A stretch of 23,059 nucleotides of DNA from a virus: IMG/VR virus record IMGVR_UViG_3300020457_000107, positions 1 to 23,059 of that record; one strand, 5' to 3'. This document shows positions 1-7,905 of this stretch, one piece after another (position 1 is the first letter of the stretch; the number at the start of each line of letters is the position of its first letter). A program made the position numbers and the translations under genes. The notes under the pieces are model-generated. The model was not told the origin of the DNA and ran no database searches. It saw only the letters and a program-made list of their open reading frames with translations.

Positions 1-642
1 ATAACACCAGAACAAGCAAAAGAAGAAGTTGAAAAAGAATTAGGATATGAAATAGATGTTAAGAAACATATTAAGTTTGATCCAGGTGCTTTAAAAGATA
101 CTTGGATTAAAAATTGTGTTGCAGTTGGTTTAAGTGCTAACTTTATAGAACCTTTAGAGGCATCCTCAATTGGTTCTTCTATTCAATCAGCATATGTTTT
201 AAGTCAAAATATATTATCTTATGACGATAGTACTATCAAGTGGTACAATAAAAATATTACAAGTATTAATAATAACATTAGAGATTTTGTAGCACTACAT
301 TATATTACTGATAGAAACGATACTAAATTTTGGCAAGACATAAAAGATATGCCTATACCTGATACTTTACAAGAGAAACTAGACTTATGGAAAACTAGAT
401 TACCTTGTCAAGATGATTTCGCTGGGGATAGTGGATACGTTTTGTTTAAAGCATTTAATTGGATTGTTATATTGTATGGGTTAAATAAAATTGACAACGA
501 TATAGCAAAAGAAAGATACTCACAATTAGATAAAGAGTTTAAATCAAAATTAGATTATTTTGAAGCTGATAAAAAGGCTGTAATGGATAAGATGAATTTG
601 ATAAAACATAAAGAGGCAATAAACTATATAAACAATGGCTGA
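1..642 (+). CDS. Flavin-dependent tryptophan halogenase, C-terminal part (5' end outside window)
   Basis: The reading frame is open from the first base to the TGA at 640-642, giving 213 residues of a protein whose N-terminus lies upstream. Fragment residues 38-60 (NCVAVGLSANFIEPLEASS and following) match the family signature of PrnA/RebH-type tryptophan halogenases around the conserved EPLE segment, which as I recall carries the active-site glutamate next to the flavin. Residues 95-110, with DFVALHYITDRND..FW, match the next conserved block. These enzymes use reduced FAD, oxygen and halide to make HOCl/HOBr, which a lysine (not in this window) delivers to an indole ring. The FAD-binding GxGxxG part is also outside, so intactness cannot be judged. 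Halogenase genes of this type are known in marine T4-like phages; the substrate is unknown. It overlaps the next gene by 8 bases. Confidence 0.85.
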   Translation: MTPEQAKEEVEKELGYEIDVKKHIKFDPGALKDTWIKNCVAVGLSANFIEPLEASSIGSSIQSAYVLSQNILSYDDSTIKWYNKNITSINNNIRDFVALHYITDRNDTKFWQDIKDMPIPDTLQEKLDLWKTRLPCQDDFAGDSGYVLFKAFNWIVILYGLNKIDNDIAKERYSQLDKEFKSKLDYFEADKKAVMDKMNLIKHKEAINYINNG

Positions 643-892
643 AAAGAAACAAAAGGTACGATTTAGAAAAGGCGATAAGAGACCTGCTAAACATAAGTTT
701 ACACTTTCTTATGAAACTAAACCAGTTAAAAAGGGTAGAAAAATAGTCTGGCAAGTCATAGAAAAACCTACTGGTTCTATCATAAAAGAATGCTTTTTTG
801 AAGAAGACGCTGATAAGTTAGCGAAATTTCAGAATAAACATAAGGTATGGCAAGAAAACGGTGGCGTTGTTAAACATTTATGTATAAACTAA
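635..892 (+). CDS. Small basic hypothetical protein (85 aa)
   Basis: The ORF starts inside the end of the halogenase gene (ATG at 635, halogenase stop at 642), so it is probably translationally coupled to it. The N-terminal 35 residues are rich in Lys and Arg (KKQKVRFRKGDKRPAKHKF). The remainder has alternating hydrophobic residues suggestive of a small beta fold (KIVWQVIEKPTGSIIKECFF), then a charged helix. There is no signal peptide or membrane segment. I do not recognise the family. A role in nucleic-acid binding would only be a guess from charge. No strong Shine-Dalgarno precedes it. Confidence 0.6.
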   Translation: MAEKKQKVRFRKGDKRPAKHKFTLSYETKPVKKGRKIVWQVIEKPTGSIIKECFFEEDADKLAKFQNKHKVWQENGGVVKHLCIN

Positions 893-904
893 ACTATTAA
901 ATCA

Positions 905-912
905 TATAAATA
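905..912 (+). promoter_or_regulatory. T4-type late promoter box TATAAATA
   Basis: An exact TATAAATA lies in the 82-base gap between the small hypothetical gene and the gene at 975. This octamer is the T4 late-promoter consensus, recognised by the phage gp55 sigma factor with gp33/gp45. Transcription would start about 6-7 bases after the box, leaving a leader of about 55 bases. GAGGG at 967-971 is a suitable ribosome site. It would drive the tightly packed genes from 975 to about 9438. Confidence 0.75.
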
Positions 913-974
913 TTAGTATGATTTGTTAATGGGTGCGTGATGATAGATTATACTAATGGAATAAATGAGGGACA

Positions 975-2189
975 ATGTTTAGTTTTAAAAGTTTTTTCAC
1001 ACAGGACAAAAACACTCACATAGAACATTTAGAAGATGAGATAATTAATAAAGGTTCTAAAGGTGGGCAAAATGCTATAAGTTTTTTAAAGTCAGTAAGA
1101 GATATGCTGGCTGGTAATACTAGTGGCAAATTTAATACAACTGTTAAATGGGATGGTGCTCCAGCAATAATATGCGGAGTTAATCCTGAAAACGGTCGTT
1201 TCTTTGTTGGTACAAAATCTGTATTCAACGTTAATCCAAAAATCAATTACACAACTGGAGACATAAGACAGAACCATACAGGTGCTGTTGCTAGTAAACT
1301 AGCAGTATGTTTAGCACATTTAAAAACATTAAACATTAAAGGTATACTACAAGGTGATTTGTTATATACAGATGATAGAAAAGTTGCGTCTATTGATGGA
1401 CAAAAGATGATAACTTTTACACCTAATACAATTACATATGCAGTACCAATTGATAGTGATATAGGAAGAAAAATTGCTCGTTCTAAAATGGGTATAGTTT
1501 TCCACACATTGTATAGTGGTAAGACTATGAAAAGTTTAAGTGCAAATTTTGGTAATGTTAGCGGTTCAGGTAATGCAAGAGTATGGGTTGCAAGTGCAGC
1601 TTATAAAGACCATTCTGGAAGTGCTATGTTTACGAAGTCAGAAACAAAACAATTTGATGGTCTAATAAGAATGGCAGAAGGTTCTTTATATAAAGGTTCA
1701 AGTATACTGGATGAAATGACTAGTAATGCTAGTGATCCATTGTCAGTAGGCTTTAGATTAAAAAGTTTCTTTAACTATTATATAAAGAATACAAAAGGTG
1801 GTATGGGTAAGGTTGCTTCTTTACAGAAATTGTTTAGAGATTATTATGAGAATACTTTACAAGCAGAAATAGACTCTAGAAAAACTGATAAAGGTAAAGT
1901 AAAATATAAACAAGCATTAGCAGATGGTTTAAGATTTATTAATAGAAATAAAACATCTTTATATTTTGCAATAGCAAGTTATATAACTTTACAAAATGCA
2001 AAGAATGCTTTAGTGCAAAAGATGAGTCAGATACAACAGATAGGACATTATATAAGAACACCTAAAGGATATAGAATAACATCACCAGAAGGTTTTGTTG
2101 CTGTTGATAGAGTAGGTGGTGCAGTTAAACTAGTAGATAGATTAGAATTTAGTAGAGCAAACTTTACAATGCCGAAAGGATGGAGTTAA
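975..2189 (+). CDS. Divergent DNA/RNA-ligase-like nucleotidyltransferase (predicted)
   Basis: This 404-residue protein belongs, from memory of similar marine T4-like phage sequences, to a conserved family of unknown function. It carries what look like the ordered motifs of covalent nucleotidyltransferases (ligases and capping enzymes). Motif I is TVKWDG with K58 as candidate adenylated lysine. A strand GRFFVGTKS at 74-82 follows, then GILQGDLLY at 123-131 (motif III-like) and GIVFHTLYSG at 173-182 (motif IIIa-like). SPEGFVAV at 370-377 is motif IV-like, and AVKLVDR at 383-389 is motif V-like. A helical insertion of about 180 residues separates IIIa from IV. Ligase activity is inferred, not shown; it could be a degenerate or structural derivative. 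The start has GAGGG eight or so bases upstream. The stop shares a base with the next start. The N-terminus MFSFKSFFTQ weakly resembles the head-targeting peptides described for neighbours. Confidence 0.6.
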   Translation: MFSFKSFFTQDKNTHIEHLEDEIINKGSKGGQNAISFLKSVRDMLAGNTSGKFNTTVKWDGAPAIICGVNPENGRFFVGTKSVFNVNPKINYTTGDIRQNHTGAVASKLAVCLAHLKTLNIKGILQGDLLYTDDRKVASIDGQKMITFTPNTITYAVPIDSDIGRKIARSKMGIVFHTLYSGKTMKSLSANFGNVSGSGNARVWVASAAYKDHSGSAMFTKSETKQFDGLIRMAEGSLYKGSSILDEMTSNASDPLSVGFRLKSFFNYYIKNTKGGMGKVASLQKLFRDYYENTLQAEIDSRKTDKGKVKYKQALADGLRFINRNKTSLYFAIASYITLQNAKNALVQKMSQIQQIGHYIRTPKGYRITSPEGFVAVDRVGGAVKLVDRLEFSRANFTMPKGWS

Positions 2190-3277
2190 TGGCAATACAA
2201 ACATTTAAAGAAGTATCAACGTCAAGAGCTTTTGATATGGAGAAAGCAATTGTAGATGGTATGAATGGAGATAAACATACTGTAAAATCTATTGACAAAA
2301 AGGCTGTAGATAATATAATTAAGTTTATGAAAAAAGCAAAAGTATCTGGTAAGGCAAGAATGCCAGCAGGTTCTTATCCTACAAACAGTAGAAAGTGGGA
2401 CAAGTATTTTCCAGGTGGTAAAGTTCCAGGTGGAACTAAAACACCTAAAACAGATATGATAATAGGTAGACATAAAGTATCTTTAAAAACAGGACCAGCA
2501 CAATTAACAAGTGGTGGTAAGTATGAGGCAATGGCATTATATTATAATGCAGTAGAGAGGTCAGGTAAAAGACCAACAGGAATAGTTAGAGAGATACAAG
2601 AAGGTTTGAAAAATTTAGCACCGTCTACTACAGCACAGGTCAAAGGTAATTTAGGAAGTCTTATTAAGAGTAAGAAAGATGAAATAGTAAATAAAGCAAA
2701 TGCATTAAATCATAAATTAAAAAAACAAATTAAAGAACAATTTGCTAGTGGTGGACAGATACCTTATTACTTTGTAGAAGAAGCTATATCTGGTGACATT
2801 AAGTTTAATAGAAATGATGGAACAGCAGATTATATTTTGGTTACAGATTTTAATGGTGTTAATAATAGAATACATAAGACAAGTAATAAAACATATGTAA
2901 ATTATTTAGCAAAACAAGTTAGACCAGAAGTTAGATTTAAGTCTTCTTCTCAAAAAGTTTCTGGAACTAAAACAGGTTACTATAGATATTGGGGTGTGAT
3001 TGGATTAGTATCTGAACAAATTGCTGATACTGAATTTAATATGTTGCAAGAAGAGTTAAAACAAGAAGGCTTATTAACAGAAGGTTGGTTTGATACTATT
3101 AAAGCAAAAGGAAGAGAAGTATTAGATAGAATAAATCAAACCTTAACAAATATTAAAAACAAAATTATGAACTTTGTAAAAGGTGTCATAAGTTTTATAA
3201 AAGATAGTTGGGAAAATGTGTTAGAGTTTATGGATATAGAACCAGAAGTTTCACATAACAACTATGTAGGATGGTAA
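2189..3277 (+). CDS. Predicted PD-(D/E)XK nuclease-fold phage protein
   Basis: I start this 362-residue protein at the ATG at 2189, which overlaps the preceding TAA by one base and has AAAGGA about eight bases upstream. An in-frame ATG at 2180 lies inside the previous gene and is less well placed. Residues 87-100 (KTDMIIGRHKVSLK) fit the D-x(n)-(D/E/S)-x-K core of PD-(D/E)XK nucleases, with D89, S98 and K100. An N-terminal glutamate helix (DMEKAIVDGMN, E18) and a following helix with AQLTSGGKYEA also fit. The substitution of Ser for the second acid occurs in some members but leaves activity uncertain. The last 60 residues, after LLTEGWF, look like amphipathic helices. LLTE/G also resembles sites cut by the T4 gp21 prohead protease. 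It sits between ligase-like and kinase genes, suggesting a shared nucleic-acid role. Confidence 0.55.
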   Translation: MAIQTFKEVSTSRAFDMEKAIVDGMNGDKHTVKSIDKKAVDNIIKFMKKAKVSGKARMPAGSYPTNSRKWDKYFPGGKVPGGTKTPKTDMIIGRHKVSLKTGPAQLTSGGKYEAMALYYNAVERSGKRPTGIVREIQEGLKNLAPSTTAQVKGNLGSLIKSKKDEIVNKANALNHKLKKQIKEQFASGGQIPYYFVEEAISGDIKFNRNDGTADYILVTDFNGVNNRIHKTSNKTYVNYLAKQVRPEVRFKSSSQKVSGTKTGYYRYWGVIGLVSEQIADTEFNMLQEELKQEGLLTEGWFDTIKAKGREVLDRINQTLTNIKNKIMNFVKGVISFIKDSWENVLEFMDIEPEVSHNNYVGW

Positions 3278-3278
3278 G

Positions 3279-5981
3279 ATGAAGTTTAAAGAATTTTTAT
3301 TACAGGAAGGTATATACGATCCAGGTATATTTAAAGCCTTCTTTATGGCAGGAGGACCTGGTAGTGGTAAATCATTTATAGCTGCTAATACTTTTACTGG
3401 AACTGGATTAAAGTTTGTCAATTCTGATACAGCATTTGAAAGAGGATTGAAAAAGGCAGGTCTTTCAGATAAAATGCCTGACCAAGAAAAGTATTTTAGA
3501 GATATTATAAGAAACAAAGCAAAAGGTTTAATGAATAAACAATTAGACGCTTATGTTTCAGGAAGATTAGGTTTAGTTATAGACGCAACTGGAAGAGATT
3601 ATGATAGAATTAATAGTGAGTATCAAATGCTACACGCATTAGGCTATGATTGCTATATGATATTTGTTAATACAACTTTACCTGTTGCGTTAGAAAGAAA
3701 TAAAATAAGAAGTAGAACTATACCAGAATATATTGTACAAACATCTTGGGAGAAAGTACAAGCTAATATAGGTAAGTTTCAAAGATTATTTGGTATGAGT
3801 AATATGATGATTGTTGATAACAACAAGTCAGACCAAGAATTGGTTACAAGAACTTTACAAAATTGTGATAGAATAGTTAGACGATATATGAGAGCACCAG
3901 TTAAAAGTTATGTTGCAAAAAACTGGATGGAAAAGGAAAAGATGTACAAGAATAAATTAAATGAGGCTGTTATAGACGCACCTAGGACTACATATGCTCC
4001 TGGTGTATTTGACGACCACGCAACTAGTAATCCAAAAATAAAATCTAGTGTTAGAGAAATGATTGATAATCAACTTAAAGAATTTAGTAAAGAATATCCT
4101 GTTTTAAAAGTTAGTTTAGTTGGTTCTATACTTACAAAGAGATATAGAAATGACGCTGATTTAGATTTCAATGTATTGTTTGATGTGCCAGTAGAGAAAC
4201 AAGAAGAAGAGAGATTAAGATTATCTCAAAAGTATCTATCTGCTAAAAGTCCAGAGAAAGTTAATGGAACATTAATACCTGGTACACAACATCCTATTAA
4301 CTATTATTTTATTACTGATCCTAAAACTCATCAAGACCAAGAAGATAAAGCGGATGCTGTGTTTGATTATAGAGGTAATATGTTTACTAAAAGACCAGCA
4401 GATTTTACGTTTGATATGAAAGACTATCTATCAGCGTATCAAAGAAAAGTACAAGAGATAGACATAGTTAAAGGAGAATTAAAAAGAGATATTATAGACT
4501 ATGATGAACTAAAAGGTTTGTCTACAGACGAAGTTTTAAATTTACAAGATAAGATTAATGAAAAGTTAGAAGAGATTGAACAGTCTTTAAAAGATATTGT
4601 TGATATTGGAGATGATGTATTAACTGCTAGAAGAGCTGCGTTTGATTCTGATATGACGCCTGAACAAATTAAAAAGTTTAGTATTAAAAATAGATTACCT
4701 AAAGCAGTTATCTATAAGTTATTAGAAAAATATCATTACTTAAAATTTTATAAGAAGTGTAAAGATATATTAGATGATAACAAGGTTACGGATGCTGAAA
4801 TAGATAGTTTAAAAACTGAAGCTGTTGCTGATAAGTCTATTGCAATTACATTTGGAAGATTTAATCCACCTACAATAGGTCACGAAAAACTTATTAATAG
4901 AGTTGTAAGAGCAGATAGAAATTATAAAATATATTTAAGCAGGTCAGAAGATAGTAAAAAGAATCCATTATCAGTTAGAGATAAGTTAAAGTATATGAAA
5001 CAAATGTTTCCTCAATATGCTAGAAACATTGAAATCAATACAACAAATATGATATTAGATATTGCAACTATGCTATATAAGAAAGGTTATAATGTTCTTA
5101 AATTTGTAGTAGGTAGCGATAGAGTAAGAGAGTTTGATACTATACTTAAAAAATATAATGACCAAAGAAATAGACACGGTTATTATAACTTTAAAACAAT
5201 AGATGTTATATCTGCTGGTGAAAGAGATCCAGACGCTGAAGGTGCTTCAGGTATGAGTGCAAGTAAGATGAGGGACGCAGCTTCTAAAGATGATATAGCT
5301 TCATTTAAGAGAGGCCTACCATCTGGTTTTAGAGATGTTGATGGACTATTTAAAGCAGTAAGAAAAGGTATGGGTTTAAAAGAAGAGTATAAAGAAGACA
5401 CTTCAAAACCTATTATGACACTACAACAATTTGAACAAAAACAAGTTAGAGATTTATATGTTAGAGAAATGATATTTAACATAGGCGACAAAGTTAAGTA
5501 TCTTAAAGAAGACAAAGAAGGTAAAGTAGTACGAAGAGGTACGAACTATGTTGTAATAGAAGAGAATAATAATTTACACAAATGTTGGATATGGGATTGT
5601 ATTCCAATTGCAGCTGATAAAGAACCAGTAATAAGAGAATACAACCTAGACATTGATTATGGTTTCAAAGCAGTATCAAAGAAAGAAGAATCTTATGAAA
5701 TAGGTGCTGATTATGCTAATCATTGTAAACAAATAACACCAGGAGAGAAAGAAGACGCACCTCCTGTTGACTCAAAAGACCGTGGAAAACCTACTGATCC
5801 ATACATATCTCACCCTGGTAAAGCAACGGATGCTAAAGTAGGAGAAGATAAGTTAAGTAAGAAAGAAGTAAAAGAATGGGCCGCTTCAGAGTCGGTAATA
5901 GATAAATATAAGCAGCGATACGCAGAAGAATGGAAATCTAAACTAAACGAAGTAGTCGCTAAGATGATTGAGAAATTATAG
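3279..5981 (+). CDS. Three-domain fusion: P-loop kinase, pol-beta-type nucleotidyltransferase, HIGH-family nucleotidylyltransferase
   Basis: This 900-residue protein starts one base after the preceding stop. Residues 1-10 (MKFKEFLLQE) resemble the ten-residue capsid-targeting peptide of T4 internal proteins. Residues 20-190 form a P-loop kinase of the polynucleotide kinase/zeta-toxin type, with Walker A GGPGSGKS at 25-32, a DATGRDYDR segment at 102-110 and a lid region rich in Arg near 140-147. Residues 270-350 look like a pol-beta superfamily domain: VGS at 281-283, then DADLDFN at 292-298. Residues 520-690 are a HIGH-type nucleotidylyltransferase like NMNAT or cytidylyltransferases, with FGRFNPPTIGH at 525-535 and GMSASKMR at 658-665. 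Residues 732-775 look like an SH3/KOW-like barrel (IGDKVKYL...GKVVRRG), followed by a charged tail. The substrate is unknown. NAD salvage (NadR pairs NMNAT with a kinase, in the other order) and RNA end processing are both possible. Confidence 0.75.
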   Translation: MKFKEFLLQEGIYDPGIFKAFFMAGGPGSGKSFIAANTFTGTGLKFVNSDTAFERGLKKAGLSDKMPDQEKYFRDIIRNKAKGLMNKQLDAYVSGRLGLVIDATGRDYDRINSEYQMLHALGYDCYMIFVNTTLPVALERNKIRSRTIPEYIVQTSWEKVQANIGKFQRLFGMSNMMIVDNNKSDQELVTRTLQNCDRIVRRYMRAPVKSYVAKNWMEKEKMYKNKLNEAVIDAPRTTYAPGVFDDHATSNPKIKSSVREMIDNQLKEFSKEYPVLKVSLVGSILTKRYRNDADLDFNVLFDVPVEKQEEERLRLSQKYLSAKSPEKVNGTLIPGTQHPINYYFITDPKTHQDQEDKADAVFDYRGNMFTKRPADFTFDMKDYLSAYQRKVQEIDIVKGELKRDIIDYDELKGLSTDEVLNLQDKINEKLEEIEQSLKDIVDIGDDVLTARRAAFDSDMTPEQIKKFSIKNRLPKAVIYKLLEKYHYLKFYKKCKDILDDNKVTDAEIDSLKTEAVADKSIAITFGRFNPPTIGHEKLINRVVRADRNYKIYLSRSEDSKKNPLSVRDKLKYMKQMFPQYARNIEINTTNMILDIATMLYKKGYNVLKFVVGSDRVREFDTILKKYNDQRNRHGYYNFKTIDVISAGERDPDAEGASGMSASKMRDAASKDDIASFKRGLPSGFRDVDGLFKAVRKGMGLKEEYKEDTSKPIMTLQQFEQKQVRDLYVREMIFNIGDKVKYLKEDKEGKVVRRGTNYVVIEENNNLHKCWIWDCIPIAADKEPVIREYNLDIDYGFKAVSKKEESYEIGADYANHCKQITPGEKEDAPPVDSKDRGKPTDPYISHPGKATDAKVGEDKLSKKEVKEWAASESVIDKYKQRYAEEWKSKLNEVVAKMIEKL

Positions 5982-5989
5982 AGAGAGAA

Positions 5990-6376
5990 ATGGCAACTAA
6001 TTACAAAGAATACGTACATAATTTGTGGGTAGCGGAAAGCTCATCAATGGTTATGAAAGGTGTAGACGACTACATTAAAATTGGTAGAGAAAAAATTAAG
6101 AACCATCCACAATTTGCTAACCTATACAAAGACCAAAAAAGAGATTACTCAACTTCCATTGGTCCTAAATACATTAAAATCTGGGATATGGAACGAGGAC
6201 AAAAAAGAAGTATCCACGCTTTTATAGACAAGGTTTCAGGAGATGTTTTAAAGGCTGCTGGAGTTAATGCACCTGCAAAAGGTCCAAGAGGAAACGTATT
6301 AGATAGAAATTATATGGATAGTTTAAGACGTATGTTTGATACACACGGCGGACATCTATACAAAAGAAGATACTAA
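5990..6376 (+). CDS. Conserved small phage protein of unknown function (128 aa)
   Basis: The ATG at 5990 has AGAGAGA immediately upstream (5981-5988) and lies 8 bases after the previous stop. The protein is basic and soluble. Its middle region has IKIWDMERGQKRSIHAFIDK followed by SGDVLKAAGVNAPAKGPRGNVLD. That segment reads like a small compact domain (an 'FID...GDVLKPA...APAKGxRxN' pattern) that I associate, from memory, with short conserved proteins in several tailed phages. No catalytic motif is evident and its role is unknown. Position inside the late transcript suggests a virion or packaging-associated protein. Its last codons are two bases from the next start. Confidence 0.65.
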   Translation: MATNYKEYVHNLWVAESSSMVMKGVDDYIKIGREKIKNHPQFANLYKDQKRDYSTSIGPKYIKIWDMERGQKRSIHAFIDKVSGDVLKAAGVNAPAKGPRGNVLDRNYMDSLRRMFDTHGGHLYKRRY

Positions 6377-6377
6377 A

Positions 6378-7904
6378 ATGGGATCCTTAAAAGAAGAACT
6401 AGAAAAGTGGAAGAAAAGTAGGTATCAAAAACCTATGAGTGTGGCTCTTGCGGAAGTAAGAGAAGGTCACGATTGTGATAAAGAACACCCAAAAAGATCC
6501 CACAAAGACTGGATGAATACTGAACCAGTTAAAACAGTTAAAGAAGATATGTTTGATGAAGGTAGAATGAAAGATATCTACACGATGGATCAAGAAGGTA
6601 AATCTCCAGAAGAGATTGCTAAGAAATTAAAAATAAATGTCAAGACTGTAAAAGGAATACTTGGCGAAGAAACATTACACGAATTTTCAGACGCTCAAAT
6701 AAATCAACTTAAAAAAGAGTATGAACCATTAAGAGGTAAAACTATAAGTGGTCCTAACGCTACCAAGTTGATGAGTATATTTGATAAGTTTGATAAGAAT
6801 AAACAGCTTTTAATTAAGATATTAAAAGCAAATATTCCATTTGTGTCAATGTTAGCGCAAGCAAGACTTATTTCCAAACACGGAGCGAATGCTGCCCAGT
6901 TGGCACAAATGAGAAAAGAAGAATTAGAAGAAAATGCTGCTGTTGAATTACAAAAGAAAGTAGCAAAAGGTGGTATGGATAAACAGATGTTTCAAAAGTC
7001 TGTTGACCTATTAAAATCTAAAAAATATGATGAGTTGAAAAAGCATTTAAAAGCTAGTGATACTGCTCCAAGAGAATATGTAATGGATTTAATTGCTAAA
7101 AAAGAACCTGCTACATTTAAAAAGATGTATGGTAATCAAACAGGTTACTATTCATTAATGAATCAAAATGAAGAATTAGAAGAAGCAAAAATGCCTTTCA
7201 GATTATCTTATGATGACAAGTATGGAAAACACGCAGGCTTTGAAGACGCAAAAACATTACAAGATTTACAAAACAAAGCACAGAAATTAAGAGCTAAAGG
7301 ATTCAAGATTAATAAAATGGGTAGAAATACATCTCCCGTTGAACAAAAGTTACCAGAACCAGAAGGTAAAAGAGAAGTAGAAGAAGATACAGATTATTTA
7401 AAGAGTAGATTAAATCCTACACAAATTAATAACATTAAGAAAACTTGGTCAATGAAGACAGCAAAAGATATTACTCCTGCTGTAAGAGCTATGATTAAGA
7501 GAATGGATATACCTACTCAATTAGCTATCAAACAAGCAAACATACCTCATCTATCAAAATTAGTTGAAGGTACAGATGAAGCTTTAATAGAAGCTTGTTG
7601 GAAAGGTTATACGCAAGTTGGTATGAAAGAAAAAGATGGTAAAGAAGTACCTAATTGTGTGCCAAATAAAGACGGTAAGATTCCTCCACAAAAGAAACAA
7701 GAGGATAAAGCACACGCAATTGGTATGGCAAAGGCTAAAGAAATTATGAAAGATGAGCCACCATTAGAAAAGAAAACTATTAAGAAAGCACACGATATTG
7801 CTAAGGCTATCAAAAGAGATGAGAGTATAAATAGTCGTACAGGTCCCCAAAAGACTTTTGAGCGAATCTGGATGCAACATAAGAGGGGAGATAAAAGAAA
7901 GTAA
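6378..7904 (+). CDS. Multidomain phage protein with HTH-like segment and duplicated helical module (508 aa)
   Basis: I choose the ATG at 6378, two bases after the preceding stop; an in-frame ATG at 6336 lies deep inside that gene. The protein is lysine/glutamate-rich and mosaic. Residues 62-96 (GRMKDIYTMDQEGKSPEEIA and following) look like a helix-turn-helix of the 'EGKSxxEIAKxLxxxVKTVK' type. Residues 105-160 and 347-396 are a degenerate internal duplication: AQINQLKK... with KANIPFVSMLA, versus TQINNIKK... with QANIPHLSKLV. Residues 407-429 hold CWKGYTQVG...KEVPNCVP, a Cys-containing motif I have seen in other phage head-associated proteins. No enzyme signature is visible. A virion or internal head protein is likely from the late operon position, but this is inference. 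Confidence 0.6.
   Translation: MGSLKEELEKWKKSRYQKPMSVALAEVREGHDCDKEHPKRSHKDWMNTEPVKTVKEDMFDEGRMKDIYTMDQEGKSPEEIAKKLKINVKTVKGILGEETLHEFSDAQINQLKKEYEPLRGKTISGPNATKLMSIFDKFDKNKQLLIKILKANIPFVSMLAQARLISKHGANAAQLAQMRKEELEENAAVELQKKVAKGGMDKQMFQKSVDLLKSKKYDELKKHLKASDTAPREYVMDLIAKKEPATFKKMYGNQTGYYSLMNQNEELEEAKMPFRLSYDDKYGKHAGFEDAKTLQDLQNKAQKLRAKGFKINKMGRNTSPVEQKLPEPEGKREVEEDTDYLKSRLNPTQINNIKKTWSMKTAKDITPAVRAMIKRMDIPTQLAIKQANIPHLSKLVEGTDEALIEACWKGYTQVGMKEKDGKEVPNCVPNKDGKIPPQKKQEDKAHAIGMAKAKEIMKDEPPLEKKTIKKAHDIAKAIKRDESINSRTGPQKTFERIWMQHKRGDKRK
7826..7833 (+). promoter_or_regulatory. Candidate internal late promoter TATAAATA
   Basis: An exact TATAAATA lies near the 3' end of the 508-residue gene, about 72 bases before the start at 7906. 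Its distance to that start is like those of the other late boxes here, so it could boost transcription of 7906-9438. Being inside coding sequence of an AT-rich genome, it may also be chance. Confidence 0.4.
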
Positions 7905-7905
7905 A

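Noticed and set aside
892-975. Short ORF possibilities in the leader before 975
   Set aside because: The start codons there are followed quickly by stops; the region is better explained as promoter plus leader.
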